Shown here one piece after another: positions 8,292-16,165 of a stretch of DNA of 54,610 nucleotides (positions within the stretch are counted from its first letter, which is position 1; every line of letters starts with the position of its first letter). The notes below the pieces were generated by a model that worked only from the letters and a program-made list of their open reading frames with translations, was not told where the DNA came from and made no database searches. This DNA is from JANXSD01 sp043758125 (GTDB taxonomy: Bacteria > Bacteroidota > Bacteroidia > AKYH767-A > OLB10). Made by a program: the position numbers and the translations under genes. The stretch spans positions 1 to 54,610 of the forward strand of contig JAYVOC010000276.1 in the NCBI GenBank assembly GCA_043758125.1, given 5' to 3'.

Positions 8292-8729
8292 TTATTTTCC
8301 AAAAATTATATCGTTTGGCAATTCATTTTTATCATCAATTTGATGAGGGAAATAATTCTTTAGTGCAATTCCTGATTCAAGAATTCCATGTGCTAAACCA
8401 TCTGTAAATTTTGACTCTTTAAAAGAAATAGCCATTTTTTCTTTGATCTTATTCCAGAAATCATCACCCACTTTAGCATGAATACCTGCATCACCGATAA
8501 TGGCAAATTTTTTATCAACTACAGCAAGATAAATAAGCACCCCATTGCGTAAATCAGTAAGATGCATATTTAGTTCAGCGAAAACAAAAGCAGCTCGATC
8601 TAACACTTCCATTTTACATTCATCTTCAATGTACACACCAATTTCTCCTGATGTCATTGACTCTGCTTGTTCAACAGCTAATCGGATTCGTTCGCGATCG
8701 GAATCGGAAAATAGATCTGGTGCTTTCAT
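8292..8729 (-). CDS. TPM-domain protein without signal peptide
   Basis: A 145-residue protein with a TPM domain but no signal peptide, Gly-rich tail or membrane helix. Recognisable are AVEQAESMTSGEIGVYIEDEC (near 18-38), LIYLAVVDKKFAIIGDAGIH and the C-terminal HGILESGIALKNYFP. It sits 2 bases after lemA and 2 bases before the longer TPM gene, so all three form one transcript. Two TPM proteins of different localisation beside LemA is a recurrent bacterial arrangement. Biochemical role is unknown. Confidence 0.85.
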   Translation of the reverse strand: MKAPDLFSDSDRERIRLAVEQAESMTSGEIGVYIEDECKMEVLDRAAFVFAELNMHLTDLRNGVLIYLAVVDKKFAIIGDAGIHAKVGDDFWNKIKEKMAISFKESKFTDGLAHGILESGIALKNYFPHQIDDKNELPNDIIFGK

Positions 8730-8731
8730 TG

Positions 8732-9322
8732 TTAAAACTGTACTTTAGGAGCGTGTTCTGCACCTTTATCAGATTGAAAATATGCTTTTTCTTTAAAGCC
8801 ATACATTCCAGCTAACATGGTTTGAGGGAAACTACGAACGTACTTATTATAATCAAGTACTACATCATTAAATTTCTGGCGTTCAACAGCAATTCGATTT
8901 TCTGTGCCTTCCAATTGCGCTTGTAATTCAAGGAAATTTTGATTCGCTTTTAACTGAGGATATTGTTCTGCGACAACCATCAATCGACCCAAAGCTGCAC
9001 TTAATTGACCTTGTGATGCTTGAAATTTAGCAAGTTGTTCGGTAGTAAGATCCTTAGGATCGACTTTAATTTGTGTTGCACTTGCACGAGCTTCAATAAC
9101 CGCTGTAAGAGTAGACTTTTCGAAGTCTGCAGCTCCTTTCACTGTTGCAACAAGATTTGGAATAAGATCTAAACGGCGTTGGTAAACATTATCCACTTGC
9201 GACCAAGCATTCGTAACTTGCTCTTCACGTTGAACCATGTTATTGTAAGTGCCTGCGAAGAAGCTGTAGCCAATGAATAGTACAACCACTACAACCGCAA
9301 GAATAATTAAGGGCTTTCTCAT
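8732..9322 (-). CDS. lemA: LemA family protein
   Basis: A 196-residue protein with one N-terminal membrane anchor (about 6-24) and an all-helical domain. Family signatures are NNMVQREEQVTNAWSQVDN, YQRRLDLIPNLVATVKG, EQYPQLKANQNFLELQ and TENRIAVERQKFNDVV. LemA proteins are membrane-anchored helical bundles of unclear function. It is the first gene of the lemA-TPM-TPM operon and has a well-formed promoter directly upstream (TTG, 21 bases, TACCTTTG). Confidence 0.95.
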   Translation of the reverse strand: MRKPLIILAVVVVVLFIGYSFFAGTYNNMVQREEQVTNAWSQVDNVYQRRLDLIPNLVATVKGAADFEKSTLTAVIEARASATQIKVDPKDLTTEQLAKFQASQGQLSAALGRLMVVAEQYPQLKANQNFLELQAQLEGTENRIAVERQKFNDVVLDYNKYVRSFPQTMLAGMYGFKEKAYFQSDKGAEHAPKVQF

Positions 9323-9345
9323 AATATTTAATTTGAAATTTTTAC

Positions 9346-9377
9346 AAAGGTAAATTCTCTATGGATTAATAAGTCAA
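9346..9377 (-). promoter_or_regulatory. Promoter of the lemA operon
   Basis: On the minus strand TTG (9377-9375), a 21-base spacer and TACCTTTG (9353-9346) match both halves of the Bacteroidota sigma-ABfr promoter. The lemA ATG is 23 bases further on. This is one of the cleanest promoters in the window. Confidence 0.7.
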
Positions 9378-9436
9378 TTAGACGACTTTCTTAATAATAA
9401 ATTTTAATGCACAGAGAATAACATGATGATAATTCG

Positions 9437-9458
9437 ATTTTTTTAAGATTTTTTTAAG
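9437..9458. repeat. Short tandem repeat in the lemA-trmB intergenic gap
   Basis: The 11-base unit GATTTTTTTAA occurs twice head to tail, followed by GATTT. It lies between the 3' end of trmB and the lemA promoter. No hairpin accompanies it. It is likely a simple A+T-rich repeat. Confidence 0.5.
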
Positions 9459-9484
9459 ATTTGTATAACGTAAAAACTGTTCAA

Positions 9485-10150
9485 TTATTCCATTCTGAAC
9501 TTTAAATAATGAATAGGAAATCCCTTTTTCATAAAGATTTTTTCATAGGTGGTTTGAATAGATAAGTTAAAGCCTTCAGGAGTATCACGGTACAAATCAT
9601 ACGTGCAAATTTCCATGGTTCCTTGCTCATTTTTCAGCTGATCAACTGTATACTGAAACAGTCCAATATTATCCGTTTTGAGATGCAGATAGCCATTTGG
9701 TTTTAAGACTTGCCGATATAGACTGATGAATCGAGAATTCGTTAACCTGCGGTTTTCACGCGTTAATTGAGGCTGAGGATCAGGAAAAGTAACCCAAATA
9801 TCATCCACCTCCTGATCGGCAAAAAACTGATTAAGCCACTCAATATGAGTACGAAGGAAGGCTGCTGTTAGGATATTTTCTTCGTTAATACTTTTAACTC
9901 CACGCCAAATTCTTGCACCTTTTATATCTACACCGATAAAATTTTTATCAGCATATTCTCTTGCCATTTCTACAGTATACTCTCCTCTTCCACAGCCAAG
10001 TTCGAGAATTAAAGGGTTGTCATTCTTAAAAATATTTTTGCGCCAATTCCCTCGCAAACCATGATCAGTTTTTAATAGTGGAAATGGATATTGGAAGATA
10101 CGTTCTAGGTGATTTAATTCCTCAAAGCGTTGAAGTTTTCTTTTTGACAT
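9485..10150 (-). CDS. trmB: tRNA (guanine-N7)-methyltransferase
   Basis: A 221-residue SAM-dependent enzyme that forms m7G46 in tRNA variable loops. The SAM-binding motif is LELGCGRGEYTVEMA (about 49-63), the acidic GVDIKGARIWRG follows, and the active-site motif is WVTFPDPQPQ (about 118-127) then RLTNSRFI, as expected for TrmB. Length fits the family. A one-mismatch -7 box (TATTTTCG, 10170-10163 on the minus strand) with TTG 19 bases upstream overlaps the promoter of the divergent glycosyltransferase gene. Confidence 0.95.
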   Translation of the reverse strand: MSKRKLQRFEELNHLERIFQYPFPLLKTDHGLRGNWRKNIFKNDNPLILELGCGRGEYTVEMAREYADKNFIGVDIKGARIWRGVKSINEENILTAAFLRTHIEWLNQFFADQEVDDIWVTFPDPQPQLTRENRRLTNSRFISLYRQVLKPNGYLHLKTDNIGLFQYTVDQLKNEQGTMEICTYDLYRDTPEGFNLSIQTTYEKIFMKKGFPIHYLKFRME

Positions 10151-10173
10151 ATTTCAGGTTTGCGAAAATACGA

Positions 10174-10205
10174 TTGTGAAGTGGATGTGCAAAGGCCTAT
10201 TTTTG
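10174..10205 (+). promoter_or_regulatory. Promoter of the MurG-like glycosyltransferase gene (leaderless layout)
   Basis: TTG at 10174-10176, 21-base spacer, TATTTTTG at 10198-10205, then four bases (GACT) and the GTG start codon at 10210. Both elements match the Bacteroidota consensus. The spacing predicts an mRNA with little or no 5' leader. Confidence 0.65.
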
Positions 10206-10209
10206 GACT

Positions 10210-11307
10210 GTGGAAAAAAAACAAGTTCATATTCTTTATACTGTTCTCGATTGGGGACTTGGACACGCAACACGCAGCATTCCGATAATAGAATATTTGC
10301 TTAAAAGTGGTGTCAAAATTAGTATAGCTGGAGAAGGGGATAGCCTTTTTCTACTTAAAAATAATTTTCCTCACCTAAATTTTTATCTGCTCAATGGGAT
10401 TCAAGTAAAATATTCTGCGAAAGGATTTTTGGTATTAAAGATGGCGTTATCGGTTCCTAAAAATTTAAAGGTAATTTATGAAGAGCAGCAACAAATAAAA
10501 AAACTTATTCATAAAATTAGACCTGATGCAGTTATCAGTGATAATCGATTTGGTGCGTGGTCGAAAATTATTCCTTCACTATTTATTACGCATCAACTAA
10601 ATATTGCAGCGCCAAAAAATTTACGATGGCTTGAGCCAATACTTTTTCGTATCAATAAATTTTTTTTAAAGAAATATACAAAAGTTTGGATACCTGATTT
10701 CGCAAATGAAATAAATTTATCAGGGAAATTGTCGCATAATCCTAAATCGTTACAACAAATAAATCATGAATTTATTGGACCGATTTCACGATTTACAAAT
10801 TGCATAAATAGTGAGATTAACGAATCGTATGAGTTACTAATAATTTTATCAGGACCAGAACCACAACGAAGTATTTTTGAAAAAAAATGTATTGAACAAT
10901 CATTAGCATTAAATTTAAGAACATTACTTGTAAGAGGTAAGCCACAAGAGACTTTAAATTATTCTGATCATAATTTAAAAGTGGTATCGCATCTTAAAAG
11001 TGATGCATTAAAATCTTTAATAATAAATACACTATATATTGTTTGCAGAGCAGGTTATTCAACAATAATGGATTTATCAAGTATCAAGAAATCGGCGCTA
11101 TGCATTGCAACACCAGGACAAACAGAACAAGAATATTTAGTGGATTATTTAATGGAAAATAAATTTCTTGTTTGTCAACAACAATCTTTATTCAATTTAA
11201 AATTAGGAATTGCAAAATTATCTGAATGCAAACCAATGCCAAGTACAAATCATTCACTCATGACGCTTGAAGTAGATCGATTTTTGAATGATCTTAAGAA
11301 GTTCTAA
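10210..11307 (+). CDS. MurG-like (GT28-fold) glycosyltransferase
   Basis: A 365-residue GT-B-fold protein starting at GTG. The N-terminal domain begins VHILYTVLDWGLGHATRS, with the Gly-rich loop near residues 15-20; the C-terminal nucleotide-sugar domain shows CRAGYSTIMDLSSI (about 279-292) and ATPGQTEQEYLVDYL (about 300-314), as in the GT28 C-terminal domain of MurG. Lack of a signal peptide suggests action at the cytoplasmic face of the membrane. The acceptor is unknown. Codons are strikingly A/T-rich in the second half. The GTG is favoured over upstream starts because the promoter leaves only four bases. Confidence 0.8.
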   Translation: MEKKQVHILYTVLDWGLGHATRSIPIIEYLLKSGVKISIAGEGDSLFLLKNNFPHLNFYLLNGIQVKYSAKGFLVLKMALSVPKNLKVIYEEQQQIKKLIHKIRPDAVISDNRFGAWSKIIPSLFITHQLNIAAPKNLRWLEPILFRINKFFLKKYTKVWIPDFANEINLSGKLSHNPKSLQQINHEFIGPISRFTNCINSEINESYELLIILSGPEPQRSIFEKKCIEQSLALNLRTLLVRGKPQETLNYSDHNLKVVSHLKSDALKSLIINTLYIVCRAGYSTIMDLSSIKKSALCIATPGQTEQEYLVDYLMENKFLVCQQQSLFNLKLGIAKLSECKPMPSTNHSLMTLEVDRFLNDLKKF

Positions 11308-11317
11308 TGATTTTTTA

Positions 11318-11325
11318 TACATTTG
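11318..11325 (+). promoter_or_regulatory. Predicted -7 box for the riboswitch-controlled transcript
   Basis: TACATTTG matches TAnnTTTG and lies about 11 bases before the first aptamer nucleotides, placing the transcript start just ahead of the riboswitch. No clean TTG is found at the usual -33 distance. Confidence 0.5.
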
Positions 11326-11335
11326 CAATTCTAAG

Positions 11336-11534
11336 AGGTTCTAACATCTTCTCCATTATCGGAAGAGATTTTAGATTAAAAGGGAATCCGGTTGAAATCC
11401 GGAACAGTCCCCGCTGCTGTGAACTACAACTTAACAAACCATTTTTTGTTAGGTACCAAAAAGCAAAGTCACTGTTACTTATTTTGTAATGGGAAGACGC
11501 TTAAAAAGGGTAGTAAGTCAGAAGACCTGCCATT
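11336..11534 (+). ncRNA. Cobalamin (vitamin B12) riboswitch
   Basis: The aptamer is recognisable from its conserved core: GGGAATCCGGTTGAAATCCG (11382-11401), CAGTCCCCGCTGCTGTGAA (11405-11423), GGGAAGACGC (11491-11500) and the B12 box AGTCAGAAGACCTGCC (11516-11531), in the order and spacing of adenosylcobalamin-class elements. Downstream up to about 11630 lie further small hairpins (CTTTC/GAAAG at 11554-11567; GCAAAT/ATTTGC near 11602-11620) that could form the expression platform. It controls the BtuG-like lipoprotein gene starting at 11742; B12 binding would be expected to shut expression down. Confidence 0.95.
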
Positions 11535-11741
11535 AGAATAATGCAAGATTAAGCTTTCGGAGGAAAGGCATCGCTTGGGACACGTTTCTTTCGCCTATTT
11601 GGCAAATGGAAATTATTTGCTTCCTTGCTATTCCGCTCATTAAAACTTAATTTTTGATTGTTTATTTTAGATTGCAGATTCGATCTTTAATCTACGAATT
11701 TAATAGTTTAATTGAGAAAAATATTTAAACAAAACATAATT

Positions 11742-12806
11742 ATGAAAAATAGTATTTTAAGTTTATTCATCGCTGTTCTCTTTCTTTCATCATGTAAAAA
11801 AGACAATGGACCTAATGATGGTATCAAATATATTCCATCTGGAATGTTTGTAGTTAACGAAGGTCAGTTTACGGGAGGAAATGCTTCTATTTCTTATTTC
11901 AGAACAAATAGTTCATATACAAATGTTGACCTTTATAGTGCCATTAACAATGTTCCGTTAGGTGATGTAGCGCAGTCAATGAGTATTTTTAATGGTTTTG
12001 GATACATCGTTTTAAACAATTCGAAAAAAGTAGAAGTAGTTAACATGAATGATTTTCATCGTTCGGGAACAATTAAAGGCTTAGAAAGTCCGCGACATTT
12101 TTTAGGAATTAATAACAACACTGGTTATGTTAGTGATTGGACAGCAAACAATATTAAAATAATAAATTTAGTAACGAATACGGTCACTGGAACAATTCCA
12201 TGTGGAGCTGGACCAGAAGAAATGTTGTTAACTAACAATAAAGTTTTTGTTTGCAATGTGGGTGGCTTTGGTAATGACAGTACTATAACGGTAATTGATG
12301 TAAATACAAATTCCGTTATTTCTACCATACAAGTTGGATTGAATCCGAATAGCATCAAACAAGATAAAAACGGTACACTTTGGGTGCTTTGTGGTGGTAC
12401 AATTGGTGCAGATTTTACACCAGGAACTGCGGATGATATAGGAGGAACATTGATACAAATTGATCCAACAACCTACTCCATAATTAAGCAATTAAATTTT
12501 GCTTCAGATCAACATCCTTTAAAAATGAATACCAATGCTGCAAAAGATAAATTGTATTATCTTCAAGGAAATTCAAGCACTACTGGGAAAGTTTTTAGAA
12601 TGTATTTAAGTAATGCAGTATTGCCAACTACTGCTCTAGTTAATCGTGAATTTTATGGACTTGGAATAGATCCTTTAAAAGAAAATATTTATGGAGGAAT
12701 TGGAAATTTTACTGTTAATACATATATCCTAAAATATCAAAGTAACGGTACGTTCGTTGATTCTTTAAAAGTTGGCGTTGCACCAAATGGATTTGCATTT
12801 AACTAA
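11742..12806 (+). CDS. BtuG-like beta-propeller lipoprotein (YncE/DUF5074 type) under B12 control
   Basis: A 354-residue lipoprotein: hydrophobic signal with lipobox FLSSC, Cys 18, followed by KK. The rest is a repeated propeller pattern (VEVVNMNDFHRSGTIKGLES, IKIINLVTNTVTGTIPCGAG, ITVIDVNTNSVISTIQVGLN) typical of YncE/DUF5074 seven-blade proteins. Bacteroides BtuG, a surface B12-binding lipoprotein, has this fold, and the cobalamin riboswitch 5' of this gene supports the same role. I chose ATG 11742 because an upstream TTG adds ten charged residues before the signal peptide. No btuB or btuF is adjacent. A long hairpin terminator follows. Confidence 0.8.
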   Translation: MKNSILSLFIAVLFLSSCKKDNGPNDGIKYIPSGMFVVNEGQFTGGNASISYFRTNSSYTNVDLYSAINNVPLGDVAQSMSIFNGFGYIVLNNSKKVEVVNMNDFHRSGTIKGLESPRHFLGINNNTGYVSDWTANNIKIINLVTNTVTGTIPCGAGPEEMLLTNNKVFVCNVGGFGNDSTITVIDVNTNSVISTIQVGLNPNSIKQDKNGTLWVLCGGTIGADFTPGTADDIGGTLIQIDPTTYSIIKQLNFASDQHPLKMNTNAAKDKLYYLQGNSSTTGKVFRMYLSNAVLPTTALVNREFYGLGIDPLKENIYGGIGNFTVNTYILKYQSNGTFVDSLKVGVAPNGFAFN

Positions 12807-12821
12807 CGAAAAATAAATTTT

Positions 12822-12861
12822 CATCGGGAAACAAATAAATTATTTGTTTCCCGATTTTTTA
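12822..12861 (+). terminator. Rho-independent terminator after the BtuG-like gene
   Basis: ATCGGGAAACAAATAA (12823-12838) pairs with TTATTTGTTTCCCGAT (12840-12855), followed by TTTTT. The stem is 16 base pairs with an AT-rich apex. It lies between convergent genes, and its last bases touch the stop of the lipoprotein gene at 12859. Confidence 0.85.
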
Positions 12862-13410
12862 TGGCACAAAATTAAAATCAGGCGTTGTAATTACATTAGA
12901 TTTATTTTTTGCCCGATCTTTAATATAAATTTTGAATCTTCCAATAGGACTAAAAGTTATAGCAGTTAAAAATTCAATCTTCTTTGTTACTAATCCTTCG
13001 ATCGGTGAAGATTTCACTGATGGCCCGATATCCGGAATGAAATCGTTGAGGTCAATATAAACACTATCTTGAAAAACATTTACAGTATCGCAAGCATGTT
13101 GATTATCTGTTTTCCAAATTTTCTTTAATCGATAATCGCTACCAATTTTTTCTTCGTAGCCTACCATTAAATCATTTAAAGTAGTATCGCATATTAGCGC
13201 AGCCGCATTTCGTTCTGCTTTTGAATAGGATACATCTCCATTCGCATCATTAAACTTAAATACAAGTTCAACAGAAGTATCTTTTCCCATAACCCCTTTA
13301 AATGTAGTTAAGGAAACAAAAGTCACAATTGGTGCATCGCCTCCAGAAGTTTCCTTTTTACATGCTCCTAATGAAAGTGCTGCGAAGATAAGTATAAGGT
13401 ATTTTTTCAT
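12859..13410 (-). CDS. Small lipoprotein, paralogue of the one at 14758-15210
   Basis: A 183-residue lipoprotein with lipobox SLGAC (Cys 17) then KKE. It shares a pattern with the 14758-15210 protein: APIVTFVSLT, then VFKFNDANGDV, a Tyr-rich middle, and FKIYIKDRAKNKSN at the end. The NDANGD segment looks like a calcium-binding Asp loop, and the fold is probably a beta-sandwich. No function is known. It is the last gene of the minus-strand run beginning at 18889, 51 bases after the M16 peptidase. Confidence 0.75.
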   Translation of the reverse strand: MKKYLILIFAALSLGACKKETSGGDAPIVTFVSLTTFKGVMGKDTSVELVFKFNDANGDVSYSKAERNAAALICDTTLNDLMVGYEEKIGSDYRLKKIWKTDNQHACDTVNVFQDSVYIDLNDFIPDIGPSVKSSPIEGLVTKKIEFLTAITFSPIGRFKIYIKDRAKNKSNVITTPDFNFVP

Positions 13411-13461
13411 CTTGAATAATCATTGTAAAGATACTAAACCTCGTTATTTAAATCACTAATT

Positions 13462-14697
13462 TTATACTATTGGCTCATAAACAAGTGTTGATCTCTTCGA
13501 GGGCTTAAAGAGCTTTGTAGCAACTTGAGAAATTTGATCAGGAGTAACTGCATTGATGCGATCAAAAATTTCTTGTAACGGTACAATACGATCAAAATAA
13601 AGAAGTCCTTTTGTAATTGACAGCATCACGCTTAATCGATTTTCTTGTGCCATATTGATTTGTCCTAATAACTGCTCTTTGTACTGATGGAATAATTTCT
13701 TACTCAAAACAACATCACATAGGTTGCTAAGTTCGCGTTCAACAAGCATTTTTGTTTTCTCATAATTCTTAGCATCAGTGGCAAAATAAACATGAAATAC
13801 TCCAGTATCACTATATGCGTGATAACCTGATTCAATTGTATACGTGAACCCATATTTCTCTCTAATATTTAAATTTAGTCGAGAGTTCATTCCTGGCCCA
13901 CCTAACAAGTTATTGAGCAGTACCAAAACAAATCTATCTTTATCATGAAAAGAAAATCCTGGCAATCCTGACAGATGATGAACTTGATTTACTGCTCGAG
14001 GAACAATTTTAGTTACTGGTTTATAGACTTGAAATTTATCTCGAGGACTTTCTTTCTTGTTTTTTGTTTCTTTGCAAATATATTTCTCGGCAAGTTTAAT
14101 TACTTCTTCCATTCCACTACTCCCGCTTACAGAAAAAATCATCCGAGAAGGATGATAACATTGCTTAAGATAATCGATCAGATCACTGCGTTTAAATTTC
14201 TTTAAGGAGATTTCTGTTCCCAAAATTGGATGACCAAGTTCGTGTCCTGCAAAAATTAAATTTTCAAAATCATCAAAGATTTGTTCATAAGGATTATCCA
14301 TGTAAGTTCGAATTTCATCGAGAATTACATCCTTTTCCTTTTCTAATTCTTTTTCAGGAAATGTAGAATTAAAAATGATATCCGCAATTAACTCTACTGC
14401 TCTTTCGAGATACTGATTCATCACTGAAGCATGAATACATGTTTCTTCTTTTGTTGTATATGCATTTAAATCACCACCAATAACTTCTAAACGATTTAAT
14501 ATGTGAAAGGATTTTCTTTTTGTGGTTCCTTTAAAAAGTGCGTGTTCAATAAAATGCGCCAAACCTTCACGTCCATTCTTTTCATCTCTAGTACCTGCTT
14601 TGATCATCAATGCGCAATGAGTAACTGCAGTATTTGGATGATGTGTATAAACGACCCGTAAGCCATTTTTAAGTAGATGCGTTTCAACTGTTGCCAT
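13462..14697 (-). CDS. M16 family zinc metallopeptidase
   Basis: A 411-residue peptidase of the pitrilysin/processing-peptidase family. The inverted zinc motif HFIEH is at 48-52, and Glu 121 and Glu 128 in EKDVILDEI supply the conserved downstream acidic pair including the third zinc ligand (76 residues after His 52, as in pitrilysin). The second half is the inactive M16 domain (SRLNLNIREKYGFTYTIES). No signal peptide is visible, so it probably acts in the cytoplasm on small polypeptides. It lies in the exported-protein run but has its own -7 box four bases before the ATG. Confidence 0.93.
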   Translation of the reverse strand: MATVETHLLKNGLRVVYTHHPNTAVTHCALMIKAGTRDEKNGREGLAHFIEHALFKGTTKRKSFHILNRLEVIGGDLNAYTTKEETCIHASVMNQYLERAVELIADIIFNSTFPEKELEKEKDVILDEIRTYMDNPYEQIFDDFENLIFAGHELGHPILGTEISLKKFKRSDLIDYLKQCYHPSRMIFSVSGSSGMEEVIKLAEKYICKETKNKKESPRDKFQVYKPVTKIVPRAVNQVHHLSGLPGFSFHDKDRFVLVLLNNLLGGPGMNSRLNLNIREKYGFTYTIESGYHAYSDTGVFHVYFATDAKNYEKTKMLVERELSNLCDVVLSKKLFHQYKEQLLGQINMAQENRLSVMLSITKGLLYFDRIVPLQEIFDRINAVTPDQISQVATKLFKPSKRSTLVYEPIV

Positions 14698-14701
14698 TTT
14701 A

Positions 14702-14709
14702 CAAACTTA
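14702..14709 (-). promoter_or_regulatory. Predicted -7 box four bases before the M16 peptidase start
   Basis: On the minus strand TAAGTTTG matches TAnnTTTG, followed by TAAA and the ATG at 14697. No TTG occurs at 19-23 bases upstream. The layout repeats that of three other genes in the window. Confidence 0.4.
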
Positions 14710-14757
14710 ATTAAAAAATGAAAGATGGAAATTATCAGTTACAACAAAATTACTGAA

Positions 14758-15210
14758 TTACTTTCTAATAATTACATTGCCACTTGTAACAGTGTTGCTT
14801 TGATTTCCAGCTCGATCAACAACATAAATCGAAAATGTAGCATTTTGTACTAACGAACTATCTGTTAAAGCAACTGTTTTTAATTCAACATTAAAATCAC
14901 CATCAATGGCAATAGTAGAATTACTTGGAGATAATTGCTGAAGTCGATATTGATATTTTATTCCAATGCGATTATCAATCAAAAATAAATTTTTTGCATC
15001 AGGATTATTTTCGCCAAGATCACCATCACCATCCTTATAGTGAACAGTAAAAACCAAAGCTTGTTGAAACTCATGTACATCATTGGGTGTTACACTAACA
15101 AAATCAAGAATGGGAACTTTATTGATCGTTGTATCAGCCTTTTTGCAAGCCGAAATTAGCATTACAAAAACAAAAAATAAATAACGAATATTATTGAACA
15201 ATGAATGCAT
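14758..15210 (-). CDS. Small lipoprotein, paralogue of the one at 12859-13410
   Basis: Starting at ATG 15210 gives about 150 residues with a normal lipoprotein signal ending LISAC, followed by KK. An upstream in-frame start would add 23 charged residues and overlap the preceding gene far more, so it is rejected. The mature part has VPILDFVSVTPNDV, VHYKDGDGDLGEN (a DxDGDxG calcium-type loop) and FSIYVVDRAGNQSN, parallel to its paralogue on the other side of the M16 gene. It overlaps the CX4CH lipoprotein gene by 20 bases. Function unknown. Confidence 0.75.
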   Translation of the reverse strand: MHSLFNNIRYLFFVFVMLISACKKADTTINKVPILDFVSVTPNDVHEFQQALVFTVHYKDGDGDLGENNPDAKNLFLIDNRIGIKYQYRLQQLSPSNSTIAIDGDFNVELKTVALTDSSLVQNATFSIYVVDRAGNQSNTVTSGNVIIRK

Positions 15211-16150
15211 AATACGTTTTATAATAATCTTGCGAATTATTTCGCGGAAATTCTGCATCTGTAGATTGAAATCCATCATTCACATAAATTCTAAAATAAA
15301 CAGTTGTTCCGATAGGCCACTGTGATGTATTTACTAATGCTTGCCAAAAAGTATAAGGAATCGGCGTTAACCATGTGCAGTTAATTGTTGTAGCGGCAGT
15401 AAAGTTATCCTTCTGGGTAGAGAATTTTATTTTATGCACTGTAAACATTGCAGGATCAGTTGCACCTGTTCCATCGGCAGTATCAAGAGCAAGAAATGGA
15501 AGATAAAAACTACTATTTGAAGGTGCAATAAACGGATTATAACTTATCCCACCATAACGAACAGTATCAATTCGTACATAATTAATATCAACAGCAAGAA
15601 ATCCAATTATAGAAGGTGGTAAGTTTGGCCGTTGAGGAGTATTACCATAACTATCTTTAGCACCATTCATGATCCATGTTTTTATATGGCTCACATCATT
15701 TGCAGATAAATGTGTACCATTACTTGGCATGTAATCACTCGTTAATGTTGTTATACGTTCATATAAAAATGAATGTTGATAATCGCTAGGAATAACACGT
15801 GTGGTAAAATAATTTACAGAATCTACTGTGGTTTTTTTCACTCTCATATAAACCAAAGTTGACCATGAACTTTGAACGGTTCTGAAGTCAGGTTCAAATG
15901 TTCCATCATGACAACCCGGATTAGCGCAACGCTTTGAAAAAATATTTTTATGCAGCCCAGTAATTGAATTAGAATCAGGAATTGAATCAGGATTATTCCC
16001 AAAATTATAATTCACATTAGCATAAGGATTTGTTGGAGCCTCCTCTTTCTTACAAGAACTTAATGCATTTATTCCCATCATTAATAATAGTAGAAAACTA
16101 AAATTAATAAACGAATTAAATTGTCGATGATTGTATTTTATCAATTTCAT
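15191..16150 (-). CDS. Lipoprotein with CX4CH haem-type motif
   Basis: A 319-residue lipoprotein with lipobox ALSSC (Cys 33). The sequence CANPGCH at 75-81 is a CX4CH variant of the c-type haem attachment motif, and YMPSNG with Met 141 lies where a cytochrome c distal ligand is expected, before LSANDVSHIKTWIMNGAKD, the usual C-terminal helix of such domains. The remainder (about 165-319) is a beta-rich domain without a recognised family. It is 15 bases after the Tat phosphatase-like gene. Covalent haem is inferred, not shown; the cysteines could alternatively form a disulfide. Confidence 0.75.
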   Translation of the reverse strand: MKLIKYNHRQFNSFINFSFLLLLMMGINALSSCKKEEAPTNPYANVNYNFGNNPDSIPDSNSITGLHKNIFSKRCANPGCHDGTFEPDFRTVQSSWSTLVYMRVKKTTVDSVNYFTTRVIPSDYQHSFLYERITTLTSDYMPSNGTHLSANDVSHIKTWIMNGAKDSYGNTPQRPNLPPSIIGFLAVDINYVRIDTVRYGGISYNPFIAPSNSSFYLPFLALDTADGTGATDPAMFTVHKIKFSTQKDNFTAATTINCTWLTPIPYTFWQALVNTSQWPIGTTVYFRIYVNDGFQSTDAEFPRNNSQDYYKTYYAFIVQ

Positions 16151-16165
16151 TTCAGCGAATTAATA

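Noticed and set aside
9437..9458. T-rich tandem unit considered as trmB terminator
   Set aside because: It lacks any hairpin; recorded only as a short repeat.
11307..11489. 60-codon open frame after the MurG-like gene
   Set aside because: It runs through the conserved core of the cobalamin riboswitch; the bases are explained by the RNA.
11712..11741. Upstream TTG start for the BtuG-like gene
   Set aside because: It would place RKIFKQNIIM ahead of a normal lipoprotein signal peptide that begins at ATG 11742.
15211..15279. Upstream start for the small lipoprotein at 14758-15210
   Set aside because: It adds a charged 23-residue stretch before the lipoprotein signal and deepens the overlap with the CX4CH gene.
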